A stretch of 64,000 nucleotides of DNA, from the NCBI RefSeq assembly GCF_001663155.1, contig NZ_CP015963.1, forward strand, positions 1 to 64,000, in the 5' to 3' direction. The stretch is from Altererythrobacter ishigakiensis (GTDB lineage Bacteria > Pseudomonadota > Alphaproteobacteria > Sphingomonadales > Sphingomonadaceae). The notes beneath the pieces were generated by a model that made no database searches, was not told where the DNA came from, and was given only the letters and a program-made list of their open reading frames with translations. Positions 43,709 through 52,942 of this stretch are shown in pieces (position 1 is the stretch's first letter; every line of letters begins with the position of its first letter). A program made the translations under genes and the position numbers.

Positions 43709-44603
43709 ACGCGTTGTTCTGTTCGGTGCCAGCGGCACGATAGGGAGAGCTGTAGGAAAAGAGCTGCGACTGGGCGGCCTCGACTTTGTTTGTGTCCTGC
43801 GAAGCTCCAGCAAAATGCCGGAGGATCTCGCTGAATACAGCGTCAAGCCTGACGCCCTTGCGGATGTATTTGAGCGCGAGGAATTCGATGTCGCGATCTC
43901 CTGCATGGCATCGCGCACCGGTACGCCAGAAGACGCCTGGAGGGTGGACTACCAAGCAAACAGCGACATACTGAAGGCTGCACAAACAAGCGGCGTAAAA
44001 CATTTCATACTGTTGTCTGCAATCTGTGTGCAAAAGCCCAAACTGGCATTTCAACACGCCAAGCTCGCGTTCGAGAAGGAGCTGATCGAAAGCGGTCTCA
44101 CGTACTCCATTGTACGCCCCACGGCTTTCTTCAAATCGCTGTCTGGTCAGATCGCACGCGTGAGATCAGGCAATCCCTATCTGCTGTTCGGCAATGGCGA
44201 GCTAACGCGTTGCAAGCCGATCAGTGATCGCGATCTGGCCCGCTTTGTCGTGGGCTGTATCAATGACCCGGAGCGCCGCAACCGCATCCTGCCTGTCGGT
44301 GGGCCGGGCCCTGCGATCACGCCTCTGCAGCAGGGTGAGGACTTGTTCCGGTTGACGGGACAAGAACCGCGCTATCGCCGCGTGCCCATTGCGCTGATGA
44401 ATGTAATCATCGGTGCGCTCAGCCTTGCGGGCCTCGCATCAAAGCGCGCGGCCGCAAAGGCTGAATATGCCAAGATCGGTCGTTATTACGCGACGGAGAG
44501 CATGCTGGTTTGGGACGAGAAAACCGGACGGTATGACGAAGCGGCGACACCCGAATTCGGCACGGACACCTTATTCGAACACTACCGGAAAAAGCTTGGC
44601 TAG
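43701..44603 (+). CDS. bciA: Divinyl chlorophyllide a 8-vinyl-reductase (BciA-type)
   Basis: 300 aa from ATG 43701. The Rossmann start VVLFGASGTIGRAVG is followed by the BciA/DVR hallmarks VRPTAFFKSLSGQ near residue 150 and LFGNGELTRCKPISDRDLA near 173. BciA reduces the 8-vinyl group during bacteriochlorophyll synthesis with NADPH. No other bch, puf or puh gene lies in the window, so a photosynthesis role would depend on genes elsewhere; a related epimerase or reductase role cannot be ruled out. It starts inside the ybaN end. Confidence 0.82.
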   Translation: MSKRVVLFGASGTIGRAVGKELRLGGLDFVCVLRSSSKMPEDLAEYSVKPDALADVFEREEFDVAISCMASRTGTPEDAWRVDYQANSDILKAAQTSGVKHFILLSAICVQKPKLAFQHAKLAFEKELIESGLTYSIVRPTAFFKSLSGQIARVRSGNPYLLFGNGELTRCKPISDRDLARFVVGCINDPERRNRILPVGGPGPAITPLQQGEDLFRLTGQEPRYRRVPIALMNVIIGALSLAGLASKRAAAKAEYAKIGRYYATESMLVWDEKTGRYDEAATPEFGTDTLFEHYRKKLG

Positions 44604-44605
44604 AC

Positions 44606-45106
44606 TTAACTCAAATCTGCTTCACGCACCTTCGCAATGCCCGCCTTGCGCTGTTCTTTCAGCTCAGCCTTGAGCTTCACCGGATCACGCGCGAAAACAA
44701 AGCCGAAGCTGACCCCACCTTCCTTGCCGATTGTGGCGTGGTGTAGTTTGTGTGCCTGCACAAGCCGTTTGGCATAGCCTTTCTTAGGCACCCAGCGGAA
44801 ATAACGTTGATGCACGAGCCCGTCGTGAACCAGTGTGTAGATCACGCCATAAAGCGTGATTCCCAGCGCAAACCACCATAGCGCATCCGAATAGAGCGCA
44901 CCGTAAATATACATCGCGGCATTGATCGTGCCGAAGACGACAGCGAACAGGTCATTCTTTTCCAGGGTATTGTCATGCGGCTCATGATGGTCACGATGCC
45001 ACTCCCAGCCCCAGCCGTGCATGATGTATTTGTGGGCATACCAGGCAAAGAATTCCATGCCGAGCAGCGCGGCCAAAACGATTGCGATGATTTCCCACCA
45101 GCTCAT
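44606..45106 (-). CDS. crtZ: Beta-carotene hydroxylase CrtZ
   Basis: 166 aa. The His-rich iron motifs of CrtZ are clear: HKYIMHGWGWEWHRDHHEPH near residue 25 and YTLVHDGLVHQRYF near 93, then HKLHHATIG. With CrtW it makes astaxanthin-type carotenoids by adding 3-hydroxyls to beta-ionone rings. The start overlaps the crtW end (ATGA-type). ATG 45106 is the family start. Confidence 0.94.
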   Translation of the reverse strand: MSWWEIIAIVLAALLGMEFFAWYAHKYIMHGWGWEWHRDHHEPHDNTLEKNDLFAVVFGTINAAMYIYGALYSDALWWFALGITLYGVIYTLVHDGLVHQRYFRWVPKKGYAKRLVQAHKLHHATIGKEGGVSFGFVFARDPVKLKAELKEQRKAGIAKVREADLS

Positions 45107-45837
45107 GCGGCTACTCCTGCACGCCGCGCGCCAGGCAATGCCCACCAGGGCACATCAGGACGGCGGTGATGTTCTAGATGATAGCCGAAATGGAAACAGC
45201 TGGCGAGGCTTGCCAGCGTGCTGAAATTGTCAGAGCGCGCATTGTGCCCGTCAGCGAACGACTCACCCAAATGACGATGCGGACGATAGGTGCCAAAGTA
45301 AAACAGCTGCAGAGATGACAGCAAAGCAGGCGCTCCATAAAGCAGGAATATCTGCATGAACGGGATGCCAAAAACGAAAAGATAAATGCCCACTACCATG
45401 TGGACGTAAAGTAAGGACTGCCAGCCGAAATACCGCTTGAAGAAGGTCCAGTACCATGCCCAGAAGTGCGTCGGATTAGCTGTGTCGAAATCAGGATCCC
45501 CATCTTTCCCGGTATGCTTGTGATGCGCGAAATGCGCGTCGCGTATCTTTCTCCACGCAAAGCCTGCATAGAGGAACAACAGGATTGCACCGAGTGCGGA
45601 ATTAACTCTTTGCCAGCCGGGCGCGAGGGAACCATGCATCGCGTCATGGCATACGATGAAGACACCCACTGAGAGCCAGCATTGCAGCGTAGCCATCAGC
45701 AGGACCTGCGGCCAAGCTTGCCAGCTCAGCTCAAAAACGAACATCGCGTAGAAATGAATGCCCAGCCACGACCCTGCGATCAACGCCGCCAGCACAAGAC
45801 CGAGGAGGCGTTGTGAATTTCGGGAAGGAAGTTTCAT
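45103..45837 (-). CDS. crtW: Beta-carotene ketolase CrtW
   Basis: 244 aa membrane di-iron enzyme that adds 4-keto groups. The three His clusters are HDAMHGSLAPG near residue 65, HHKHTGKDGDPDF near 105 and HLEHHRRPDVPWW near 222. ATG 45837 (MKLPSRNS) is used rather than a start at 45870 that lies within the thioesterase gene's 3' end region. It overlaps crtZ by four bases, so the two are one transcript. Confidence 0.94.
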   Translation of the reverse strand: MKLPSRNSQRLLGLVLAALIAGSWLGIHFYAMFVFELSWQAWPQVLLMATLQCWLSVGVFIVCHDAMHGSLAPGWQRVNSALGAILLFLYAGFAWRKIRDAHFAHHKHTGKDGDPDFDTANPTHFWAWYWTFFKRYFGWQSLLYVHMVVGIYLFVFGIPFMQIFLLYGAPALLSSLQLFYFGTYRPHRHLGESFADGHNARSDNFSTLASLASCFHFGYHLEHHRRPDVPWWALPGARRAGVAA

Positions 45838-45869
45838 GGGATGCGACACGGTGGACGCCCTATAGGGCA

Positions 45870-46268
45870 TTAGCCCTCAGGAAAAAAGAACTCGCGCAAA
45901 TGCTCGCCAATCTTTGCCGGGCGCAAAGTCTGCGCGTCGATGCAGCACCAGCTGGATTGCACCTCAGCCAGCACTTCTTCACCGCGGCTGATGACTGTTT
46001 TGTAGAACGCGCGCGCGCCCTGAAAATGCTCAAGCACGGTTTGCGCAATTACATCATCTTCAAGGAATGCAGGCTTGCGATAGGTAATCTCATGCTTCAG
46101 CGCGACCCATGCCTTGCTCGCCACATCTTCTGCCGGGGCAAGCTTTTGCCAGTGCGCCAGAACCGCGTCCTGTACCCAATTCAAGTATCGCGCATTGTTC
46201 ACGTGCCCCATGAAATCGATATCTTCAGGAAGGACTTTGATCGGAAAGGCAAAAGGCGTTGCTGACAT
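45870..46268 (-). CDS. Acyl-CoA thioesterase (4-hydroxybenzoyl-CoA/YbgC-like hotdog)
   Basis: 132 aa. The hotdog active-site segment LPEDIDFMGHVNNARYLNWVQD contains the Asp used by 4HBT/YbgC/FadM thioesterases. The later strands end normally. Substrate unknown. It lies upstream of crtW on the same strand, 32 bp away, and may share its transcript. Confidence 0.87.
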   Translation of the reverse strand: MSATPFAFPIKVLPEDIDFMGHVNNARYLNWVQDAVLAHWQKLAPAEDVASKAWVALKHEITYRKPAFLEDDVIAQTVLEHFQGARAFYKTVISRGEEVLAEVQSSWCCIDAQTLRPAKIGEHLREFFFPEG

Positions 46269-46384
46269 GAGTGTCAGTTAATCACTTAAATCTTTCCTTT
46301 CCATGACTAATCATTTCGTGGAGTTCATCTGGCTTGCCAGTGTTGCCGATAGGCCGCTAATCGCATTGATAAGAGGACATCCCA

Positions 46385-47815
46385 ATGGCTAGCAAACCCC
46401 GCACATTCTACGAAAAGATCTGGGACGCACACGTCGTCGAAACACGCGATGACGGGACGTCGCTGATCTACATTGATCGGCATCTGGTCCACGAAGTGAC
46501 AAGCCCGCAGGCGTTTGAAGCACTGCGACTGCAGGGACGCAAAGTGCGCCGACCCGACCTGACGTTGGCTGTGCCGGACCACAATCTGCCAACGACCGCG
46601 CGTTTGGACAAAGACGGCAACAGGATCCCCATCGCAGACCCGATGAGCGCGCAGCAGCTAGCTGCCTTGGAGGCCAATGCGCCTGCTTTCGGTATCCGCT
46701 ACATCGACGCGACAGCGGCTGCACAAGGCATCGTGCATGTGGTGGGGCCGGAGCAAGGCTTTTCACTACCTGGTACAACTATCGTGTGCGGGGATTCGCA
46801 TACTGCCAGCCACGGTGGGATCGGCGCCCTTGCTTTCGGTATCGGCACCAGCGAAGTCGAGCATGTGCTGGCAACGCAGACACTGCAGCTTAAACGCTCG
46901 AAATCGATGGAAGTGCGGGTGGAGGGAGAGCTTGGTGCAGGGGTAACTGCCAAGGACTTGATCCTGCACATCATCGGTACAATTGGTGCGGCCGGTGGCA
47001 CCGGATACGTCATCGAGTATCGCGGTCCCGTGTTCGAACAGATGAGCGTCGAAGAACGCCTCACTGTCTGCAACATGAGCATTGAGGCGGGCGCCCGCGC
47101 GGGCCTGATCGCGCCCGATGAAACTGTTTTCCGTTATCTCAAAGGGCGTCCGCTGGCGCCCAAGGGGGCGGAATGGGACGAAGCCGTTTCTTATTGGAAA
47201 ACGCTGCACAGCGATGAAGGCGCTCAATTCGACAAGTCGGTCACAATCGACGCGAGCGAAGTGGAGCCAACCGTCACTTGGGGCACCAGCCCGGAAGATA
47301 CCGTCGCAATTGGCGGCATTGTGCCCGATCCTGCCAGTTTCGCCGATCCGTCTAAACAGCAAGCAGCCGCCAAGAGCCTGGAGTATATGGGGCTGACGCC
47401 GGGGCAGCGGATCGAGGATATTCCGGTCGAAAACATCTTCATTGGGAGCTGCACGAATAGCCGGATCGAGGACTTGCGCGCCGCCGCCAAAATACTGGAA
47501 GGCCGCACAAAGGCAGACAATGTCAAGTGGGCCATTGTCGTGCCCGGGTCCGGTCTGGTGAAAGCGATGGCCGAAGACGAGGGATTGGATCGGATTTTCA
47601 GGGACGCTGGCTTTGAATGGCGCGAGCCGGGTTGCTCGGCCTGCCTGGGAATGAATCCTGACAAGGTTCCACCGGGTGAGCGCTGTGCCTCAACCAGCAA
47701 CCGTAACTTTGTCGGCCGCCAAGGTCCCGGCGCGCGCACGCACCTTGTTTCACCAGCAATGGCAGCTGCGGCAGCCGTTGCCGGACATCTCACCGATGTG
47801 CGAAAATTCGATTAA
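46385..47815 (+). CDS. leuC: 3-isopropylmalate dehydratase large subunit
   Basis: 476 aa. Iron-sulfur cluster ligands are seen in [11 protein letters not shown] near residue 357 and [13 protein letters not shown] near 417. [21 protein letters not shown] near 130 is the family signature. With LeuD it isomerises 2- to 3-isopropylmalate in leucine synthesis. The leuD partner is not adjacent: three unrelated genes separate them (47888-50038). Confidence 0.98.
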   Translation: MASKPRTFYEKIWDAHVVETRDDGTSLIYIDRHLVHEVTSPQAFEALRLQGRKVRRPDLTLAVPDHNLPTTARLDKDGNRIPIADPMSAQQLAALEANAPAFGIRYIDATAAAQGIVHVVGPEQGFSLPGTTIVCGDSHTASHGGIGALAFGIGTSEVEHVLATQTLQLKRSKSMEVRVEGELGAGVTAKDLILHIIGTIGAAGGTGYVIEYRGPVFEQMSVEERLTVCNMSIEAGARAGLIAPDETVFRYLKGRPLAPKGAEWDEAVSYWKTLHSDEGAQFDKSVTIDASEVEPTVTWGTSPEDTVAIGGIVPDPASFADPSKQQAAAKSLEYMGLTPGQRIEDIPVENIFIGSCTNSRIEDLRAAAKILEGRTKADNVKWAIVVPGSGLVKAMAEDEGLDRIFRDAGFEWREPGCSACLGMNPDKVPPGERCASTSNRNFVGRQGPGARTHLVSPAMAAAAAVAGHLTDVRKFD

Positions 47816-47887
47816 GTGAATGGCCCCGTCATTGAAGGGATGCGATTCCACTTGCAGTAGGGCTGGCCATTAGGAAGGATCAGTGAG

Positions 47888-48970
47888 ATGGATGTGATGA
47901 AAGGAATTCGGGTTCCGGAAAGGCTCTACAAGGGCGTATTGTGGCTCATTTCCATTGTTTTCGCTGCCTTCCTCGTTGGTTTTGGCAACCTGGTCATTGG
48001 CGATCTTCCTCAAGTCGAAACCCGCATCGAGCGCAGCGATTTCGTTGAAACGCCAGAAGTCACGCAACTTCGCAGTGAATTGTCCAGCGTCAACGGAGAG
48101 CGAGCAGCGATCAACGACCGGCTTGATCTTATCCGGATTCAGCAGCGGCAAGCTGCATCAGAGACCCAATCGGCCAAACAGACATTCGAAGCATGGATAA
48201 AGACGCGCACGGCTACAACGGATCCCACGCAAGACCCCGAGGTCATTCGCAGAACCAGAGAACTCGAACAGCTTCAACAGAACGAACGCTCGATTAACAA
48301 TTCAGTCAGCGAACTTGAGTCGGGGCTGACCGAACTCGAGCAAAAGTCCAACGCAATCTACGACGAACTCTCCGAAGCCGAACTAACCGGCATCCCCGCG
48401 TTCGAACGAGCGCAGTTTTGGCAAGAGTTGCGCATCTTTGCGCTGCGCCTTTTGATTACCCTGCCGATGTTAGGCTTTGCCGCCTGGCTTGTGGCGAAAC
48501 GGCGCAAGGGAGACTACTGGCCGATCTCGCGCGGATTTGTTCTGGCAGCTGTTTTCGTCTTCTTCGTCGAGCTTGTTCCCTATCTGCCAAGCTACGGCGG
48601 TTATGTCCGTTACGGGGTGGGTATAATCCTGACCTTTGCGGCAGGACATTTTCTTATCAAGAACATGCGGCAATATCTCGCCAAGCGGCAAGAGGTTGAA
48701 CAAAAGGCCGAGGAAGAGCGCCGCAAGCTCGTCTCACACGATGAAGCATTCAAGAAAATGTCATCCAATGTATGTCCTGGCTGTGATCGCCCCATCGCAA
48801 AGATGGAAGGAACAGAGACGAACTTCTGCGTCCATTGCGGTATGACATTGTTCGATACATGCAAATCTTGCGATACGCGCAAGATGGCTTTCTTTCGTTT
48901 TTGTATGAAATGTGGAACAGTCGCACAGGATGAGCCGAGCGCCGCGCCCTCCGCGCAGCCAGCTTCATAG
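47888..48970 (+). CDS. Membrane protein with periplasmic-type coiled coil and double zinc ribbon
   Basis: 360 aa. One N-terminal membrane helix (VLWLISIVFAAFLVGFGNLVIG), then a long Glu/Gln-rich coiled coil (about 55-170). Two or three hydrophobic helices follow near 185-265. A coiled linker and a C-terminal zinc ribbon pair come last: CPGC and CVHC, then CKSC and CMKC, about residues 298-345. I recognise no named family for the whole. ATG 47888 has AGGAAGGA upstream. It lies between leuC and leuD and seems unrelated to leucine synthesis. Confidence 0.6.
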   Translation: MDVMKGIRVPERLYKGVLWLISIVFAAFLVGFGNLVIGDLPQVETRIERSDFVETPEVTQLRSELSSVNGERAAINDRLDLIRIQQRQAASETQSAKQTFEAWIKTRTATTDPTQDPEVIRRTRELEQLQQNERSINNSVSELESGLTELEQKSNAIYDELSEAELTGIPAFERAQFWQELRIFALRLLITLPMLGFAAWLVAKRRKGDYWPISRGFVLAAVFVFFVELVPYLPSYGGYVRYGVGIILTFAAGHFLIKNMRQYLAKRQEVEQKAEEERRKLVSHDEAFKKMSSNVCPGCDRPIAKMEGTETNFCVHCGMTLFDTCKSCDTRKMAFFRFCMKCGTVAQDEPSAAPSAQPAS

Positions 48971-49025
48971 CTCTGCGTTCGTTTCCAGTCTTGTTAAGTT
49001 CACGCCCCAGCCCCAAGAAGAAACT

Positions 49026-49172
49026 ATGACTAAGAAAACCAAAGCCGCCATCGGCGCAGCAGCCATCGGTTCCGCCGCAATTGCCGCAGCTCTTCTTTAT
49101 GCCAACAAACGCAAGAAGAAGGACGAACCGAAACCTACAATCCCTTCTGGCGAGAAGCCCGAAACAGACTGA
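49026..49172 (+). CDS. Small hypothetical protein with N-terminal hydrophobic segment
   Basis: 48 aa from ATG 49026. AAIGAAAIGSAAIAAALLYA forms one short hydrophobic helix, followed by NKRKKKDEPKPTIPSGEKPETD, a basic and then acidic tail. No family recognised. It lies between the zinc-ribbon protein and the lactamase-fold gene, with AAGAAGAAA upstream of the start. An in-frame extension to 48912 overlaps the previous gene and is not favoured. Confidence 0.5.
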   Translation: MTKKTKAAIGAAAIGSAAIAAALLYANKRKKKDEPKPTIPSGEKPETD

Positions 49173-49201
49173 AGACACCGGTGCAGAGAGGAGAATGACG
49201 C

Positions 49202-50038
49202 ATGAAGAAATTACTACCGATACTCGCTGCTCTGTCTCTTTCGTCGCCGATTGCCGCTGAAGACGATGCAGTCGTTGAAATGTGGCGGCTCGATTGCGGC
49301 ACGCTCCAAGTCAGCGATGTCGCGCCTTTCTCCGATGCCCACCTCTATGACGGTGATGAAAGAACGCTTGTCGTCAGCTGCTATCTCATTCGCAACGGTG
49401 ACACTTACCTGTTGTGGGACGCCGGTTTATCAAAGGAACTGGTCGGGACGAGCTATACCGAAGGCGTCTTTACCGCTTCGGTAGAGCGTTCGATTGTTGA
49501 CCAGTTGAGTGACCTCGGACTGGAACCTTCCCAGATCGATTACGCAGCTGTCAGTCATTATCATTTCGACCATACGAGCCAGCTCGCAGATTTCCCGGAA
49601 GCGACCCTTTTGATCGGAGCTGCGGATTGGGAAGCGGTCAAAGCTGCCGAAGGTCCCAATCCACTGATTGATCCGCGCCCCTTTGCTCCATGGCTTGACA
49701 ACGACGCCGCTGTGGTAACCGCGATTGCACAGGATCATGACGTGTTTGGAGACGGCTTAGTCCAGATGAAGGCGATGCCGGGACATACGCCGGGTCACAC
49801 CAGCCTTCTGGTAAGATTGCCTGAAACAGGGGACGTCTTGCTCACCGGAGACCTCTACCATTTCGAGGAGCAAGTGACCAATCGCGGAGTTCCGCAATTC
49901 AACACTGATCGAGCTGACACATTGGCCTCGATGGATCGCTTTGACGCTATTGCCAAGTCACTTGATGCAACGGTGATCATCCAGCACGACTCGCGTCATC
50001 TTGATCGATTGCCGTCATTTCCGGAGTCAGCCAAATAA
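49202..50038 (+). CDS. Metallo-beta-lactamase fold hydrolase (N-acyl homoserine lactonase-like)
   Basis: 278 aa with a signal peptide ending about PIAAE. Zinc motif HYHFDHTSQ (HxHxDH) lies near residue 117. The later ligands are [11 protein letters not shown], the Asp of TGDLYHFE and HDSRHL near the C-terminus. This order matches the lactonase/AttM group of the family, though periplasmic forms act on various lactones and esters. Its stop overlaps the leuD start by one base. Confidence 0.82.
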   Translation: MKKLLPILAALSLSSPIAAEDDAVVEMWRLDCGTLQVSDVAPFSDAHLYDGDERTLVVSCYLIRNGDTYLLWDAGLSKELVGTSYTEGVFTASVERSIVDQLSDLGLEPSQIDYAAVSHYHFDHTSQLADFPEATLLIGAADWEAVKAAEGPNPLIDPRPFAPWLDNDAAVVTAIAQDHDVFGDGLVQMKAMPGHTPGHTSLLVRLPETGDVLLTGDLYHFEEQVTNRGVPQFNTDRADTLASMDRFDAIAKSLDATVIIQHDSRHLDRLPSFPESAK

Positions 50039-50634
50039 TGGAGAAAGTCCGCGAAATCGAAGGGCGCGCATACCCCTATGGCGCGAAGAACGTTGATACG
50101 GACGTCATCATTCCCGCGGAATGGCTTAAAACCATCACGCGTGAAGGATTGGGCAAGGGCGCATTTGAAAGCGTGCGTGCGCAGCCTAACAACGTCTTCG
50201 ATGACGAGCGTTATGCCGGTTCTCCGATCCTGATCGCAGGCGACAATTTCGGCTGCGGTTCCAGCCGCGAACACGCCGCATGGGCGCTGGGCGACCTAGG
50301 CATCAAAGCGGTGATTGCGCCGAGTTTCTCCGACATCTTCTCAGGAAATGCGTTCAAGAACGGAATCCTGACTGTGGTTCTGCCGCAGGAAGCCGTCGAC
50401 CGCCTGCTGGAAGTTGCAGAGACAGACGAAATCACCATCGATCTGGAAAGCCAGACCGTGACCACTCCATTTCAGGATCGATTTACATTCGAGATCGATC
50501 CGTTTCGCAAGCAATGCTTGATGGAAGGGCTGGATGAGATTGGGCTGACACTGGCCCGCGATGCAGCCATCGCAAATTACGAACAACGCCGGGGTGCGCA
50601 GATGCCCTGGATCGAGAGAGGAACAGAGGTTTAA
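50038..50634 (+). CDS. leuD: 3-isopropylmalate dehydratase small subunit
   Basis: 198 aa. [16 protein letters not shown] at the start and [15 protein letters not shown] near residue 66 are diagnostic. It is the partner of leuC. Its ATG overlaps the lactonase-like gene's stop (TAATG), so it is translated from the transcript of genes that separate it from leuC. Downstream, the quinone oxidoreductase starts 4 bp later. Confidence 0.97.
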   Translation: MEKVREIEGRAYPYGAKNVDTDVIIPAEWLKTITREGLGKGAFESVRAQPNNVFDDERYAGSPILIAGDNFGCGSSREHAAWALGDLGIKAVIAPSFSDIFSGNAFKNGILTVVLPQEAVDRLLEVAETDEITIDLESQTVTTPFQDRFTFEIDPFRKQCLMEGLDEIGLTLARDAAIANYEQRRGAQMPWIERGTEV

Positions 50635-50637
50635 GAC

Positions 50638-51636
50638 ATGAAGGCACTCAGAACGCATGACGTAGGCGGCCCCGAAACACTCACGCTGGACGAAGTCGAG
50701 GTTCCGACGCCGGGCAAGGGCGAAGTGCTGGTCGATGTGAAGGCCTGCGCGATCAACTATCCCGACACGCTGATGATCCGTGACCTTTACCAGTTCAGGC
50801 CTGAACGCCCTTACTCCCCGGGAGGCGAAATCGCCGGAGTGATCGAGGCCGTGGGCGAAGGCGTGGAAGGCTATTCCGTAGGCGACAATGTCATGGCCGG
50901 GATCGGCAATGGCGGACTGGCCGAAAAGGTCGTGGTGCCTGCTGGCCGCATGTTCCCCATCCCCGATGGCGTCGCGTTCGATAAGGCCGCGAGCCTGTTG
51001 ATGACGTACGGCACGACAATTCATGGCCTGAAAGATCGGGGACACATCAAGGAAGGTGACACTGTTCTGGTTCTGGGCGCGGCAGGCGGCGTTGGCCTAT
51101 CTGCGGTCGAGTTGGCCAAGGCATTTGGTGCGCGCGTCGTAGCGGCGGTATCCTCTGAAGAAAAAGGCGAGGTTGCCAAGAACGCTGGTGCCGATGAGGT
51201 CGTAATCTATCCTAAGACCGAGATGGACAAGGCCGCATCGAAGGAGCTCGCCAATGCGTTCAAGGCGGCTTGTGGTCCGGAAGGCGCCAACATCGTCTAT
51301 GACATTGTTGGCGGACAATATTCGGAGCCTGCGCTGCGCTCTATCGCATGGGAAGGCAAATTCCTGGTGGTTGGCTTCCCCGCCGGCATCGCCAAGATGC
51401 CGCTCAACCTGACGCTGCTGAAAAGCTGCGACATTGCTGGTGTCTTCTGGGGCGCATTCACTGCGCGTGAACCGGTGAAATTCCGCCAGCAAGTGGAAGA
51501 GCTGTTCCAGATGATGAAGGACGGCAAGATCGATCCATTGGTTTCAGAGACATTCCCGCTTGAGCGCGGCGGTGATGCAATCGCCAAGCTTGAAAACCGG
51601 CAAGCCGTGGGCAAGCTTGTTGTGACGATGGATTAG
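50638..51636 (+). CDS. NADPH:quinone oxidoreductase family protein (MDR superfamily)
   Basis: 332 aa. MKALRTHDVGGPETLTLDEV is a typical start of zeta-crystallin-like reductases. The nucleotide-binding VLGAAGGVGLSAVELAKAFGARVVA lies near residue 142. There is no catalytic zinc site, so it acts on quinones or enones by hydride transfer. It follows leuD by 3 bp in one transcript. Confidence 0.93.
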   Translation: MKALRTHDVGGPETLTLDEVEVPTPGKGEVLVDVKACAINYPDTLMIRDLYQFRPERPYSPGGEIAGVIEAVGEGVEGYSVGDNVMAGIGNGGLAEKVVVPAGRMFPIPDGVAFDKAASLLMTYGTTIHGLKDRGHIKEGDTVLVLGAAGGVGLSAVELAKAFGARVVAAVSSEEKGEVAKNAGADEVVIYPKTEMDKAASKELANAFKAACGPEGANIVYDIVGGQYSEPALRSIAWEGKFLVVGFPAGIAKMPLNLTLLKSCDIAGVFWGAFTAREPVKFRQQVEELFQMMKDGKIDPLVSETFPLERGGDAIAKLENRQAVGKLVVTMD

Positions 51637-51723
51637 TGAGGTTTGGGGATCGAACGCGCTTGTAGCAACGACCAGCGCGCCCTATTCTATCACTAGACAA
51701 GATTTCCCAAGGGGACTGATCAG

Positions 51724-52047
51724 ATGACCGATTTTAAAGACCGCGAACGCGCTGAAGAAGCCAAGTTCGCAATGGATGAAGACACCGCTTTCCGTGTCGC
51801 AGCGCGCCGCAACCGCTTGCTGGGTGAATGGGCCGCTGGCCTGATGGGTCTGACCGAAGAAGAAACAGATGCTTACAAGAAAGCAGTCGTACAGGCTGAC
51901 TTCGAAGAAGCAGGCGATGAAGATGTTATCCGCAAGCTTCTGGGCGATCTGACAGCGGCGGAAACTGATATCAGCGAAGCAGACATTCGTGCGAAGCTGG
52001 AAGAATGCTCGGTTGAAGCACGTCGTCAATTGATGGGCGAGAGCTGA
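51724..52047 (+). CDS. ATP synthase zeta-type inhibitor (DUF1476)
   Basis: 107 aa. FKDRERAEEAKFAMDEDTAFRVAARRNRLLGEWAAGLMGL is the signature of the alphaproteobacterial zeta subunit, which blocks F1 from turning in hydrolysis. The acidic helix DFEEAGDEDVIRKLLGDL follows. Start ATG 51724. It sits 87 bp after the quinone reductase and close before bolA. Confidence 0.93.
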   Translation: MTDFKDRERAEEAKFAMDEDTAFRVAARRNRLLGEWAAGLMGLTEEETDAYKKAVVQADFEEAGDEDVIRKLLGDLTAAETDISEADIRAKLEECSVEARRQLMGES

Positions 52048-52051
52048 TCAC

Positions 52052-52291
52052 ATGCCGATGTCGGCGACCGAAATCGAAGACATGATCACCGCCGCGCTTC
52101 CTGGCGCAATGGTCGAGATGACTGACCTTGCTGGAGATAATGATCACTGGGCAGCGAAGGTCACCGCGCCGCAATTCGCAGGCAAGAACCGCGTTCAGCA
52201 GCACAAAATGGTCTACGAAGCCTTAGGCGGTCGCATGGGCGGAGTGCTGCATGCCTTGCAACTAACGACTGCAGTTCCCACCTCTGACTGA
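52052..52291 (+). CDS. bolA: BolA/IbaG family protein
   Basis: 79 aa. TEIEDMITAALPGAMVEMTD and FAGKNRVQQHKMVYEALGGRMGGVLHALQL match the BolA helix-turn-helix/KH-like fold, with the conserved His in the QHKMVY helix. It lies just before a monothiol glutaredoxin; BolA-Grx4 pairs share an iron-sulfur cluster and regulate iron use. A second ATG at 52058 is possible. Confidence 0.9.
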   Translation: MPMSATEIEDMITAALPGAMVEMTDLAGDNDHWAAKVTAPQFAGKNRVQQHKMVYEALGGRMGGVLHALQLTTAVPTSD

Positions 52292-52323
52292 GCAAGAAAT
52301 TCAACTTCCAGGTTTGAACCACC

Positions 52324-52656
52324 ATGTCTGACACTGACGCACGCATTTCGACTCTCGTTAATGACAACGACGTTGTCCTGTTCATGAAAGGGACCCCGCT
52401 GTTCCCACAATGCGGCTTTTCCAGCCGTGCTGTTGCCATCCTTGATCACTGCGGCATCGCGTATGAAAGCGTCGATGTGCTGCAGGACATGGAAATCCGC
52501 CAAGGTATCAAGAGCTTCTCTGACTGGCCCACCATCCCGCAACTTTACGTCAAGGGCGAGTTCCTGGGCGGAAGCGACATCATGATGGAAATGTTTGAAG
52601 CGGGCGAGCTACAACAGCTGCTCGATGAAAAGCAGGTTGCAAAAGCCGAAGGCTGA
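52324..52656 (+). CDS. grxD: Monothiol glutaredoxin, Grx4 family
   Basis: 110 aa. The CGFS active site is in [21 protein letters not shown] near residue 27. [19 protein letters not shown] near 65 is the glutathione-binding region. It carries a [2Fe-2S] cluster between subunits or with BolA, its neighbour 33 bp upstream. A strong terminator follows at 52685-52720. Confidence 0.96.
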   Translation: MSDTDARISTLVNDNDVVLFMKGTPLFPQCGFSSRAVAILDHCGIAYESVDVLQDMEIRQGIKSFSDWPTIPQLYVKGEFLGGSDIMMEMFEAGELQQLLDEKQVAKAEG

Positions 52657-52684
52657 CTTCGCCAAATATTTCGGCAAAAGAAAA

Positions 52685-52720
52685 AGCCGCCCCGGGGTAC
52701 CAGTGGGGCGGCTATTCTTT
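52685..52720 (+). terminator. Rho-independent terminator after grxD
   Basis: AGCCGCCCC (52685-52693) pairs with GGGGCGGCT (52705-52713), followed by ATTCTTT. The A-run before it may make it bidirectional, although no gene on the minus strand ends here. Confidence 0.9.
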
Positions 52721-52942
52721 GTCGGGGAGGTTAGCCGGGGAGACGGCGGCGTCACCTCATTGCGAAGACTGACTTCTTCACGAAAACCGATGCAGCAAGC
52801 GTGCCAGTTTCTAGGAACAGCGCACTTCTGCGCCTCTCGATGGTTGCCAATTCCTTACTTGAAACGCGAGTGTCAGATTTTCCGACAGCTTGGCGATTTT
52901 GCTGGGTGGCAATTGCGCTCCGCAATGCGCATAAGACCGCCG

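Noticed and set aside
52595..52942. N-terminal extension of the NUDIX protein
   Set aside because: It passes through grxD's end and a clear terminator, and the first 116 residues are unlike the family.
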